NCBI GenBank assembly: GCA_039545315.1
Contig: BCIM01000003.1
Span: 1,003,637 to 1,067,636 of the forward strand
Length of the DNA: 64,000 nucleotides
DNA from: Kondoa malvinella
Taxonomy: Eukaryota > Basidiomycota > Agaricostilbomycetes > Agaricostilbales > Kondoaceae
Reading direction: 5' to 3'
In this document: piece after piece, positions 9,163-21,300 of the stretch
How positions within the stretch are numbered: the stretch's first letter is position 1
How the letters are laid out: each line of letters starts with the position of its first letter
The notes under the pieces: model-generated
What the model saw: the letters and a program-made list of their open reading frames with translations, nothing else
Told to the model about the DNA's origin: nothing
Database searches by the model: none
Translations under genes and position numbers: made by a program

Positions 9163-11036
9163 TCATTCCCCTCGCACTTCATCTTCGCGCTTTCGATCCT
9201 TCTTGCCCATATCAGCAGCTCTTCGGACCGCATTCTCTCCCGTTCTGCCATAAGCCTGATTGACCTCGTCACACAATTCCAGCAAAGCGTTCTGATCATT
9301 CTCCCAGCCTACACGCGCCCCGACTGCAATGTAGACATTCAGACTAGGGACCAAGCCGTAATTCGTTAATGCTTCCATATAGCCTAGGCCATCCCTCCAT
9401 TCGCCTGGACTGACCACACAGAGCTCGATTAAGCGCTCATAGGTGATTGCATCCGGTTTGAGATCTTTGACTTTGAGTTCTGATAGAAGCGATTCGCCCA
9501 GAGTGCGCAGACGGAGGTTGATGCAGCCTTGCAAGAGGATATTGTAGGTTTGGATATCGGCAGTGACTTCGGAGAGGTCTTTGTATGTTGCCAGAGCACG
9601 GTGGTAGTCATTCAGCTTGACAGAGGCGGAAAGCAAAGCGTTCATGACGATCACGTCGACCTTTTTCGGGCTCGCCTGATACATGGTTGTGACTAGGGCA
9701 TAGGCATTATTGAGAGATGATGCAAGCTGTTCTGCGGTAGCAGGGCCTTGCTGGTAGGCGAGAGTGATGGCTTCGTGGACCGGCATAGCTGTATTTTGCA
9801 CTGGCGACACGCCGTTTTCTCGCATGTAATTGATCGTCTCGATGGCTTTGCTCAGTTGACCGTCTCGACACAAGGCTTCCACAAGAGGTGCCATGTGATG
9901 TTCTTCTATCTTCAACGGAAGGGTTGAGCTAGATCGAAGGTGAGACAGAGCAGTGAAGGCGAGCCGAGGATCGCCAAGTCGAGCTGCATTTGTAAGAATA
10001 GCGATCAGGATCTCGGAGGTCGGTCGAAATTTGTATGCGTTGACTATATTGGGGTACAAGTCATAAAGACCAGTTGTCTGCGATGGCGGTCAGTTGTCCG
10101 CTGAAGGCTCAGCGAATCCAACGACGTACATATTGCTCAGTCGCGCATACATGCAGCACATTGACCATGACAGATGGATCTAATTTGCGGGCAGACTGCT
10201 TCTGCACCAGAAGCAACATATCGTGTGCCAACTTTGGCTGTTGAAGGTGACAGGCGAGCAATATGACGCTTGTATATGTCTCGATAGTAGGAGAGATCGA
10301 TGCAGCTTCTGCCTCAAAGACCAGCTGCATTGCATGCTCCAGATTCTGCCGGCCGCAATAGTATGTGACCAAATGCTGATAGGTGTAAGCATCGAAGGGA
10401 ACTTGTTGAAATAGCATAGAGTCCAAGACCGGGACTACTGAGGCTCCAGAGACTAGTACGGCCTACAACGATTCGTATTAGCCGGCGTTCACCGCAAATT
10501 GAAGAGGTCCTGACCTGAAGCCAAAGATTGTATATGGCAGTGTCTGGACTTATACCCACATCCAGCATGTCGTCTACAGTGCGCTCGCACTCTGCTACGT
10601 ATCCTTGAGAGCCGAAAGCTTGCAGCAGCGCCTTGTACACTCTGATGTCGGGTCGACTAGGTGTTCGACGGTCAAAGACGATTCTTTTCTGAATCTCTTT
10701 GCAGATCTGCAGCGTGGCAATCACACGACCGTTGCTAGCTACTCGTTCCAACTCTTGCATGAGCACCTCGAGCGGGTTTGACGCATGTGTAAGCATGTCT
10801 CGAAATTTTGGACTTCCAGTGAATGCATGCAGACGAGCAGGGATGAAGGCTGAAGGGTCCCGCTGAGCAGGGTCACGGGTTACATGACGCTGCTCTTGCT
10901 CTTCAATCAAAGCCTCTTGCTCAGCTGCCGTTGACACGAATCGCTTGTAATTCGCGAATGCTGCATTTGATGTCAGGCTCCAGCGAAGCTCTGTCGGAAG
11001 AGCTCGTAGCAGTCTCAGTGATGCTATCGTAGACAT
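9163..11036 (-). CDS. Pentatricopeptide repeat (PPR) protein, probably mitochondrial
   Basis: Three exons separated by introns near 10460-10515 and 10063-10130. The N-terminus MSTIASLRLLRALPTELRW followed by SNAAFANYKRFVSTAAE looks like a mitochondrial presequence. The rest consists of PPR helix pairs, for example RVYKALLQAFGSQGYVAECE, GISPDTAIYNLWLQ, FDAYTYQHLVTYYCGR, PTIETYTSVILLACHLQQ, DIQTYNILLQGCINLR and KPDAITYERLIELC. PPR proteins bind organellar RNA and act in its processing, stability or translation; the specific target cannot be told from the sequence. The next upstream in-frame initiation codon is TTG, so ATG at 11036 is the start. The C-terminus is lysine/arginine-rich (KKDRKREDEVRGE). 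Confidence 0.85.
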
Positions 11037-11213
11037 CCAAGCAGGTATCAAGTTTGCAGAGGTATTTCGCTGCTCGGTCGTTATGGTTCACCCGAGGTTA
11101 CCGCCGATTCAAATTTGCATTTCATTACATACTTCGACTGCTTGCTATGTACACTACACAAATGTCTTGATGCAACAAGAAGCGTGGGTTGTCTCTTGTC
11201 AAGAAGGAAGGCA

Positions 11214-13916
11214 TCAATTGTGAAGCGCGGCTTGGAGCTTGTCGGAAAGGAAGTAATCGATGCGTTGCAATTGAGCACGGTTGACGACCTCCATCTGTGT
11301 GGTGGTTGGTGTGTCTTCTGGGTTAGCTTCGAAGTGGAAGCGTGGGACGAGGCGAAGAGGGCTTTCTTCAAAGTCAAGCTGTCCATATTTGTGCCATTCG
11401 GGCGCGGTCTTGAGTTTCTCCTTGTTCGGGCTAAAGACTATGTGAGCGATGAACCAGAGTAACGGAGATAATCACATACTCGCCGGTACGGATAAAAGAG
11501 CCAACATATGCTCGCCATTCCTTCGCGAGAGCCAATTCGGTAGGTGTCATGATAGCAGTAGCATTTTGCAGGTACGAGTTGTCTGCAGAGTGGGTAACTA
11601 ACGCGAGTGGGTATTCGTCACCGTTTCTTCCAGTAGTATTGACAGTGGGAGCTTCAAAGCGGAAACTCCAAACACCAGCGGTGTCTTTCTTCGAGAAAGC
11701 CCGAGCTAGAAGGCGCTCCTACGCATGAAGCGAGATCAGCTGCAGCTCGAAAAGATACCGATAAGTACGTACGCTACCAGAAATGCCAGATTCACCAAAG
11801 CTACCGAAACCTAAGAGCGAAGCCCGTTGATTGTCCAAGAAAAAGGTGCCAGTGTTCGTAACATCGCCGAAGGTTGCATTGACGGCATAGAAGCCGACGA
11901 TCTCGTCTGCATATTGGGTGACGTTGTACACTAGTCAAATGTAAGTCAGCACAACATGGACGGGCTCGCCAGAATGGAAACTTACGACCAACATCATCCA
12001 CAGTCAACTCTGGCACATCACGAAGACCGCCTCCGCCTGCTTCGTCGCGTACGTAGCCTGGTTGATGCTTAGACAGATATATTAGACTCGATGAAAAGTT
12101 CTTACCGACCATCAAAGGCTTCTTGGCGAACTTGCCGTTCAAGAAGAGGGCCGTCAGATGGTCGGTGAGCGTGACACCATCAATGGCTAGCTTTGTTGTC
12201 AGCTTGTATGCGTGGACATACAAGGAAAGACCGCACTCGGAACAAAGCCAGCCTAGAAAGATGTCAGCCAAAGAAGCACACCTTGAACAGATCAACTCAC
12301 ACCGCCCCAGCCAACGTCCTTTCCAGGAATGTTCATGTCACTGACGACTCTAGAGGCTTCCACTAAAGCTTCAGGCGTCTGTTCCCTAAAGCAAGCTAAT
12401 TGCGATTGATCTGCAGGGCAGCCGAGAGCTTCGGCGTATTGAGTGTTTCGATCCTGCAAAGCCTGATAAGATGATCGTTGTGGAATGTAATAGTCTCTTA
12501 CCTTCAGTTGCTCGATGGTCCACATGGAAGATCGCTGGATTGATCTGTGCAGAGAACAGTCAGTTGTTGTTCCGATCGGTTGCCGAAGCGCTCTAACCTG
12601 GGAATTGCCTTTTGAAAGTTTGGCTTGCTGCCATCGTATAGAGCCAATTGGGCTGCAGAACATTGAATGAGCAAAGTGACGGGCTACGTTCAAGCATCAA
12701 AGGCGAACCGGCCACTGCATATCCACCCCCGGACTTTGGAAACGCATAAGTCTGGGAACACGGACCGGCAGGCTATAGATTACCTGTCCCATGATTGTAA
12801 TATCGTCTGGGTTGCCTCCCTAAAGAATGGTTGAGTCAGTGATCATGCCGCCCGCTCAATTGATTCACACTTACAAATTCAGCAATGTTCTGCTTGACCC
12901 AGTCGTACGCCATTCGCGAGTCCAAAAGACCAGCGTTGGCGCTCTCTCCTTCTGCAGTCAGTTCTTCTGATGCGAAAAAGCCCAAACCGCCGAGACGGTA
13001 CGCGGGATTGACAGCGATGAAGTTCTGCTCTTGTCCGACCCCTGTGAGAAAGCAAAAAAGGAGCTGAGCGGAAGAAGCACTGATTGGTGCTTTGCTTACA
13101 GTCCGAAAAGTCATTGTTGGCAGCAGCGGAGTATTCTAGATTGTATAAGAGTTGATGCCAAAAGTGAGCTACAAAGGCGACTCACGGAGACCACCGCCTG
13201 ATAGCATTTCAGATTAGTCAGACCTGCCAAAACTTGTAGGACGCGACAGACCATGAGTGTAGACCATGACCGGAAGTTTGTCTCCCTTTTTTGCGCTCAC
13301 AGGTTTCCACACCCACAACTGCAGACCGGTCAGCCAATTCTTCTATGAGTGTAGACAAGTAGACTGACCTTGAGACAGTCTTCAACACCTGGTCCAGCTA
13401 TATCCATTCGATTAGGGAGTAGAACAACCTATAGAAGTCATCTACCTTTCACTCCAATGATGGAGCTCTCAGAGCCGAATTGGATGCATCTACCCGAGCA
13501 GGCTTTAGAGCGGAACTGCATCTGATCAAAGAGTATACCTCAGTGCATCGTCTGATACATCCTGCACTTCGTCAGACTGATCTTGCAGCGCTTTAGGACC
13601 TTTGTAGCGTAATTGGCCAATCGGAGGCTAGAGCAGACATTAGGATTGCAGCCTCGCGGTGTAAAACTGAAGACACCAACTTGAGCGTATGGAATGCCTT
13701 TCCAAGACTGTAGAAGCGTATAAGTAATTGGATATGATCGCAAAGGCGGTTATTTACCTCGACAGTTCCGTTGTTCTGAATTATTCCACGAAACTTTCCT
13801 GCCTTACCCAAGTCGACCACAGGAGCACCATCGTTGTTGCGCCCGGTCAAAGAATGAGTTAAGGGTGAAGCAGAAGCAAAAGAGGCCAAAGCCAGTAGAA
13901 GGGTAGAAGCCAGCAT
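11214..13916 (-). CDS. Secreted type-B carboxylesterase/lipase (copy A)
   Basis: An alpha/beta-hydrolase of the COesterase family with a signal peptide (MLASTLLLALASFASASP). The serine nucleophile lies in NPDDITIMGQ-SGGG, split by an intron right before the serine. Other family blocks are SWKGIPYA, LRYKGPKALQDQ, a VYTHG-GG oxyanion region, FIAVNPAYRLGGLGF and LSDKLQAAIHN at the end. Exon joins that I followed are in frame, including a 35-nt intron near 12636-12670 and one that joins FVP to TIDGVTLT. More than ten introns are present. The substrate is unknown; secreted fungal enzymes of this type hydrolyse lipids, phenolic esters or mycotoxin esters. A closely related copy follows on the same strand, so the pair arose by tandem duplication. 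Stop TGA at 11214-11216. Confidence 0.85.
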
Positions 13917-15159
13917 GATGTTTAGACTCGATCTACAGGTGTGAACAGAGAGCGGAGAGCAAGAGAACGGAGAAGTTGGAGACCCGTCAAGTTGGCGTAA
14001 CATCATTCATCCGCATGCAGTGGTCCGATGTTTTTCCTAGTGCAGAAATTACGAATAGCCGAGTCCACACCGCGTAATGCGCAAGAAGGAGGGGACAGTA
14101 AGGCCTAGAGAACACGACTTCGATCGTTTGGTCCGAAGAATCGAAAGCTTGACGAGGGGCTGAAGCAATTTGTGCCAAATGATTGCAGCTGTTTGTTGTA
14201 ATAGAGAACGAATATGGCCAAGCAGAGTACTGATCACGAATGCTGCGGCCGCTATGAGCTATCAGATATGTGTCTTCGGCGAATGATGGTTTGACGACAC
14301 TGGAGCGAGAGTGGGCAGTATCTGGACCAGTCTCAAGACTACTAGGACTCCAGCCGATAAGAAGGAAGCCAAGAAACAAGGGCACGAAGAAACAAGGGGC
14401 ACGTAAGTCAGAGACAGCAGAAAGCAGACAGCGACGCGGATTATTCGATTTTTCATCCCATCGAGAGTAGCTGCTGAAGCTATCTGGTGCAATTGTTGAT
14501 CGTGACCAAAGATAACGAGACTTGTATGCAGCAGCACCGACGCAAACTCTCCAATCTGGTAGTTTGGCGCGCTACTCGGTTCATGAGTTTCGACACAATG
14601 CGAATTTCCCGCTGATACGAAGCAGCCTTCACAGCTGATGCAGCTTCACATGGCCGGCGTGCTGAATGGTGCGTACTGGCTCGCATCGCAAGCGATAGGG
14701 AACGGCGCTGAACTTGTTGAAACAAAACTGCCTGAACTCGGAGAGGTATATTGTTGAGAGCCTGAGCAAGCAGTAGATGCTTGTCAAAGCGACAGCGCAG
14801 ATAACGCGGCAGGGTATACGCTGCTGAACAAATGGAATGATATACACATCGCTGCTATTTGACAACTTTGCTTCCGCACTGCATCTCCAACAGATCAGGT
14901 TTTCCTGCCTCTCGGAAAAAGTCGTATAAGAGGGCTCTTAACCCCTCTAGTTTGGGACCCTTCGTGAATCCACGCACTCGGTGACCGCAGTGAATGCTGT
15001 GATAGATGTGTTAGTGGCTTTGTGCGTTAGGCAGACATTATCTACCAGTGTGTGGCGCTTAGCGATTTCCTTGTGTACTCGCACAGATAATGCATTACTT
15101 CAAACTTCTTCAGACTATCAACATTTTCGAATTCGAGCCATACTCCTTTGCGCGCGTTC
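13917..15159. other. Intergenic region between the two esterase copies
   Basis: About 1.24 kb. It must contain the promoter of copy A (its 3' side) and the 3' end of copy B. Open frames on both strands are short, and none shows a family motif. I saw no tRNA, transposon end or long repeat. Confidence 0.5.
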
Positions 15160-17746
15160 TCAATTGTGAATGGCGGCTTGGATCTTCGCAGACAGGCAGT
15201 AGGCGATACGTTGCAATTGCGGACGACCGACGACTTCCATCTGAGTAGTAGTCGGAGTGTCTTCGGGGTTCGCCTTGTAATGGAATTGAGGCACGAGACG
15301 CAGAGGCTGCTTTTCATATTCAAGCTTGCCATAGTTGAACCATGTAGGAGCGGTCTTGAGCTTCTGAGTGTTTGGACTGAGGCATTGTTAGCTTGGAGGC
15401 TTACTAGACACAAGGTTGACTTACTCTCCTGTACGAATGAACGAGCCGACATATGCACGCCATTCATAAGCAACAGCCAATTCCGAAGGAGTCATGATAG
15501 CAGTAGCGTTTTGCAGGTACGAGTTATCCGCAGAGTGAGCAACGGATTGGAGGTCGTATGCTGATCCATCACGGCCAGAGGTTCCGACAGTCGGAGCCCC
15601 GAAGCGCTGTATAGTAGTCAATTCGTGTGTGGTGGTAGGGCCTGAAAAGGCGACTCACGAAGGACCAGACCTTCTCTGTCGCACCGTACTTCGACATAGC
15701 CCAGGCGAGGAGACGTTCCTTGTGTTCCGATCAGCGGAGTGAGCAGTTGCGTACGTGATAGAACCTACGCTACCAATTCCACCACTTTCGGCATAAGCGA
15801 TGAGAGCTCTGAAGCTGTTTAAGAAGAAAGTGCCAGTGCCAGTGACGTCCCCGAAAGTTGAATTGACAGGGTAGAAGCTAACGATTTCGTCTGCATATTG
15901 GGTGACATTGTACACTAGTCAAGTGTAAGGTCAGCGCAACACGGAGTGGGTCAAGAATCGGGCGCACATTCGATGCTTTCGGCTGTCAATTCGACATCAT
16001 CGCGTGGTGTTCCGTTTGCGCCTTCATCGCTGACATCTTGTGTTCAGAATCAGATACAGGACAACTTAAGTGAGCTAAAGAGCCGTACATCCCTGCATAT
16101 GTTGAATCAGTCATGAAGACTCAAAGATCTGTGATGAACGTACCACCAACAAAGGTTTCCTGGCAAATTTGCCTTCTTGGAACAGCTGAGTGATTGGAGC
16201 AGTCAAGGTGACATGATCCACGACGGGAACAAAGCCGGCTGCAGAACCCCAGGTCAGGTTGCTTACTGGCATGTTCATATCGCTAAGTGCGGCAGACGCG
16301 TCGACGAGAGCTTGTGGAGTTTAATCGCGAAAGCAGGCCAATTGCGATTGACCAGTAGGGCGTCCGAGAAGCTCAGCGTATTGGTCATTGCGGTCCTAGG
16401 AACGAAGATCAAACAAGTACGATAGTGTCATTGTATAAGTACCTTGAGCTGCTCGATAGACCACATGGTCGAGCGCTGAATTGATCTCGGGACAGCCTTC
16501 TGGAAGACAGTACCTTCACCATCGCTGTCAAGCCATCAACACAAGCTCGAAGCAACAAATGGCTCAGCACATACTAAAGGGCGAGCTGAGAAATAACGCC
16601 GAAACCGCCTCCCGACTGTGAAGCGATTAGCGATGTATCATCCACAAATGCATGAGCTTACCTGGCCCATGATTGTAATGTCTTCTGGGTTGCCTCCAAA
16701 CTCAGAAATGTGCTCTTTGACCCACTGAATAGGTGTCAGCATACATAAGTCGTTGATGGCAAGTTGCAGGCTCGCTTACTTCGTAGGTCAGCCGAGTGCC
16801 TAAGAGACCAGCGTTAGCGCTTTCTCCTTCAGCTGTAAGTTCTTCCGAGCCCAGGAAGCCGAGACCTCCCAGTCTATAAGCAGGATTGACGGCAATGAAG
16901 TTCTGGTCTTGTCCGACCCCTGCAAATTGATGGCTTAGTATACTCCTAACACTTGGAGAGCGTAGGCTTACAGTCTGAAAAGTCATTGTTTGGAGCAGCG
17001 GAGAATTCTGCATTGCCTTAATCAGTCGAGTTAGGTAAAGATGAAGGAGGAACCATACGAAGTCCTCCACCTGTCATCTGCCGTTGAGCCTTCATCTATA
17101 GGTACCGGTAATGACTGACCATGAGTGTATACCATGACAGGCAACTTATCGCCTTTCTTTGCGCTGACGGGCTTCCATACCTAAAGCTGTAGATGACAAA
17201 TCAGCCCAGAGTGATGGGCAGGCTCCAGTGACTGACCTTAAGACAATCTGCAACACCAGGCCCAGCTTTGACGCCAACAATTGAGCCACCGCTGCCGAAT
17301 TGCATACATCTGATTCACGAAGAGCGATCAGCAGTTGAGGGAACACGAGATGCAATGACTTACCTCAACGCATCATCAGAAACATCCTGCACTTCATCAG
17401 ACTGATCTTGTAGCGGTTTAGGACCTTTGTAGCGTAATTGGCCAACTGGAGGCTATATTAGATGTCAGTAGTGTAGCTTCGCGGTGCAGATTGATGGATC
17501 AACCTCAGCGTATGGAATCCCCTTCCAAGACTGTGAAAGTCCATAAGTGGTTGATCAAAGACTGCAGAAACGATGACTGACCTCGACAGTCCCGTTGTTC
17601 TGAACTATCCCACGATACTTTCCTGCGCTGCCCAAGTCGACCACCGGAGCACCACCGTTGTTGCGTCCAGTCAGAGAGTGAGTCAAGGGTGAAGCAGAAG
17701 CAACAGAGGCCAAAGCCAGTAAAAGGGTAGCAGAGAGCATGACCAT
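15160..17746 (-). pseudogene. Secreted type-B carboxylesterase (copy B) with in-frame stop
   Basis: Paralog of copy A with the same signal peptide type (MVMLSATLLLALASVASASP) and the same blocks: SWKGIPYAE, QDQSDEVQDVSDDALR, FIAVNPAYRLGGLGFLGSEE, EDITIMGQ-SGGGFGVISQL, and the end QRIAYCLSAKIQAAIHN. At 16321-16323 a TAA interrupts the frame in the segment ACFRD-stop-TPQALVDAS, where copy A reads ACFREQTPEALVEAS. No GT donor nearby could splice it out. Everything else I followed is in frame, but only if a 4-nt microexon (GGAT, 16089-16092) is used to give LLVGYVSDEG. The stop would remove roughly the C-terminal half, including the catalytic histidine region. This is either a recent pseudogene, a stop that is read through, or a base error. 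Confidence 0.75.
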
Positions 17747-18376
17747 GATGTTTGATGCGAGAACAGTGTCAGATCAAGCTGGAGATGTCGGGGATCCATG
17801 AACAGGCGTAATATAGATGATCCGCTCCTTGGTACGACGTTCACCCAAACTTTCTCATAACTTTCACCCTAGTGCGAGAAAATCCACGTGGATGCTTATG
17901 TGAAGGCTTGATGGGATTCAAGAGGAGGCCGCCGTAGGGTAAAGAGATCAAGCCCGAACACAAAAAGCTGTAGGCAGCTAGCTGTGCGTCCATGAGCAAG
18001 CTGCTAGAGATTGTGTGGGAAGCAGATCGTCTCACTTAAGGCAGGCTTTACCGCCGTCACAATGGATTCGAAAGCAAACAAGCGAAACAAGCGACATGAG
18101 TAGAAGTACACTCTGCTATGCCGCAAAAAGGCCTCATAGACGGATGATGAAAGAGAAAGGATGCAACAAGGCAACTTGGGCATTGCAGCGACAGTTGTGC
18201 ATGGCACGGCAGCACCGATGTGCGGCGCTAATTGGGCTGTATAGAGGTGTAAGAAGAAGCCACAGACATATGCCATATCATGCAGGTACGTTCGTAGTCG
18301 ACCTTCAACGACTCTTTTCTGCGGCCAGCGACCTTTGCCTCATCTCAAACCAACTTCCCCTGTGGTTTATACCAGC
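17747..18376. other. Intergenic region, divergent promoters of esterase B and SF3B1
   Basis: About 630 bp between divergent starts at 17746 (minus) and 18377 (plus). No further gene is apparent. Short antisense frames with hydrophobic runs near 18004-18276 have no recognisable family. Confidence 0.5.
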
Positions 18377-21300
18377 ATGAGCAGCGAAGAAGCTCAGATT
18401 AAAGAATTGCAGCTGTCTCGCGCAAGAGAGCGAGCTGCGAAAGCCGCAAATGTCGAGAAAGATGTCGCCCTCTCGTCCAACGGCGCTTCAATGGACCCTG
18501 ATATTTACGGCGGCTCTTCAAAAGCAGATTACCATACTGAGCTAGATGTAGGCGGTGGAGAGGATGAAGACGTCGACATGACGGAAAATCAGCCTCGGTT
18601 GCTCGATTCATGCAAGTCCTCTTTCTCTCCCTCTTGTACATTCGTAGTGTATACTGATCTTATGCCCGTCTAATATTTAGTCACTGCGCCTAAACATCTT
18701 ATGAACGAATTCGCTGGCGACGATGATTCAGCACCTGACCCTTTCGCAGAAACTGCCTCGAAAAAGCAAATTGCCTCTCGACAATCTGAATACCAGCTCA
18801 GAAGATTCAATCGCGAGACGGGTGATGAGCGGAGAGTGGACGCATTCTCAGGCGAAGGTACTTCTGGTGAAGCTTCAGGTTATGGAGAAGCTATGCGTCG
18901 AGCCGAGCTAGAAAGGGAAGAGCGTCGAGTTGAGCAAGCAATTAAGGACAAGGAAAAGGAGAATCTCGAAGAGGCAGAGCGAGTAGGAGCCATCGCACCA
19001 GACGCCACACCTCGCAAACGTCGTTGGGATGCTTCACCTGGTACTGCAAAAGTAGATGCAGGCGAACCGACAACAGCTTGGGAACAGCAGGGAGAACAAG
19101 CTGCTGCCCCTCCGCCAGAAAAGAAACGCCGTTCTCGGTGGGATCAAACTCCTCTCACTGCTTCACCCAAAGCAAATCAAGCTACTACTGCCCCTTCTGA
19201 AACGCCTAAACGCTCAAGATGGGACCAAACACCTGTGGCAGGAGCGAAACCCGCGACTCAAGATCCAGCTGCTTCCCTTCCAGTCGGTTTTGGTCAGACT
19301 TTCGCCATGGCTTCTTTCAGCAAAGACAATCGCTACCTCTCTGACGAAGAGCTCGATGTTATGCTTCCTGTTGAAGGCTATGAAGTGATTGCACCACCCG
19401 AAGGCTACGCGCCTATTCGCACACCGACCCGCAAACTACAAGCCACGCCAATGGGTCAAAGTGGCTTCATGATGCAAGATGAGTTTTCCGGAGGTGATGT
19501 AGCTGCTGCTTTGGCCACACCCGAACTACCTACCGATATTGAAGGCGTCGGTCAACTCGCTTTCTTCAAGCAGGAAGACGCAGCGTATTTCGCAAAGATT
19601 CTGCCTGGCAAAGATGGGGAAGTGGACGAAAGTGGCTTGAGCATGGAAGAGTTGAAAGAGCGCAAAATTATGCGGTTGTTGTTGAAGATCAAGAACGGTA
19701 CACCTCCAATGCGTAAAACTGCTTTACGACAAATCACAGACAAAGCACGCGAATTTGGTGCCGGTCCGCTGTTTGACAAGATATTGCCACTGTTGATGGA
19801 GCGTACTTTGGAAGATCAAGAGCGACACTTGTTGGTCAAAGTCATTGATCGAATCCTGTACAAGTTGGATGACTTGGTCCGACCTTATGTACACAAAATC
19901 TTGGTCGTCATCGAACCGCTGTTGATTGACGAAGACTACTATGCAAGAGTGGAAGGAAGAGAAATCATCAGTAACTTGTCGAAAGCGGCTGGATTGGCGC
20001 ATATGATTTCCACAATGCGGCCGGATATCGATCATGTGGATGAATACGTCCGTAACACAACTGCAAGAGCGTTCGCTGTCGTCGCTTCTGCTCTGGGTAT
20101 ACCTTCGCTGCTTCCTTTCTTGAAGGCGGTCTGTAGATCAAAGAAGTCCTGGCAGGTCAGTCGTAATAGTCTGATAACCTGCGCAATGTTGAGCTCGTGT
20201 GATTAACAGGCCCGACACACTGGTATCAAAATTGTCCAGCAGATTGCCATTATGCTTGGCTGTGCTGTCCTTCCGCATCTAAAAAATCTAGTCGAATCCA
20301 TCGCTCACGGGCTCGACGACGATCAACAGAAAGTGCGGACAATGACTGCCCTCGCTATCGCCGCCTTAGCAGAAGCCGCCGCTCCTTACGGTATCGAGTC
20401 ATTCGACAGTGTGCTCAAACCGCTCTGGACCGGTATTCGAAAACATCGCGGTAAAGGTCTTGCTGCTTTCTTGAAAGCCATTGGTTTCATCATTCCGCTG
20501 ATGGACTCGGAATATGCCAATTATTACACCAAGGAAGTCATGATCATCTTGATTCGAGAGTTCCAGGTGAGTATTCGTGTTTCCTTGTAGTACAGTTGCT
20601 GATTACGCCGCGGGTGCTTAACAGTCACCTGATGAAGAGATGAAGAAGATCGTCCTCAAGGTCGTCAAGCAGTGTGCTGGCACTGAAGGTGTTCAGCCCA
20701 CGTATGTCAAGCAGGAGATCCTGCCAGAGTTCTTCCGGCATTTCTGGGTCAGGCGAAGTTTGTTGTTTCTCTCGCATAATCGAATGCATGCTGACGTCGT
20801 CTGTAGTGGCCTTGGACAAGCGAAACTACAAGCAAGTCGTCGAAACTACAGTCGAGCTTGCGCAGAAAGCTGGTGTTGCTGAAATCGTTGGTCGAGTCGT
20901 CAATGACCTTAAGGATGAATCAGAGCCGTACCGGAAGATGGTTATGGAAACCATTCAAAAGGTCGTCTCCACACTTGGCACAGCCGATATCGATGAGCGA
21001 CTCGAAGTTCAGCTCATCGATGGCATCATCTATTCCTTCTCCGAGCAAACTATCGAAGACACTGTCATGCTTGATGGGTTTGGCACTGTTGTGAATGCGC
21101 TAGGTCAGTCTTGATGGCTGCTTCAGATGACAATCATCTCATGGAGTCCTCTTTGTCTGACAGGCGCAAGAGTCAAGCCATATCTCACTCAAATCGTCTC
21201 GACCATCCTGTGGCGTCTGAACAATAAGAGTGCGAAAGTCCGTCAGCAAGCTGCAGATCTTACTAGCAAGCTTGCATTCGTCATCAAGCAATGTGGTGAA

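Noticed and set aside
8869..9369. Plus-strand frame of about 166 residues near the PPR gene end
   Set aside because: The second half is the antisense of PPR coding sequence, and the first half has no motif. Not a gene I can support.
14885..15160. Possible small RNA gene between the esterase copies
   Set aside because: A few GC-rich inverted segments are present, but no tRNA-like fold, no B box and no known snRNA motif could be supported.
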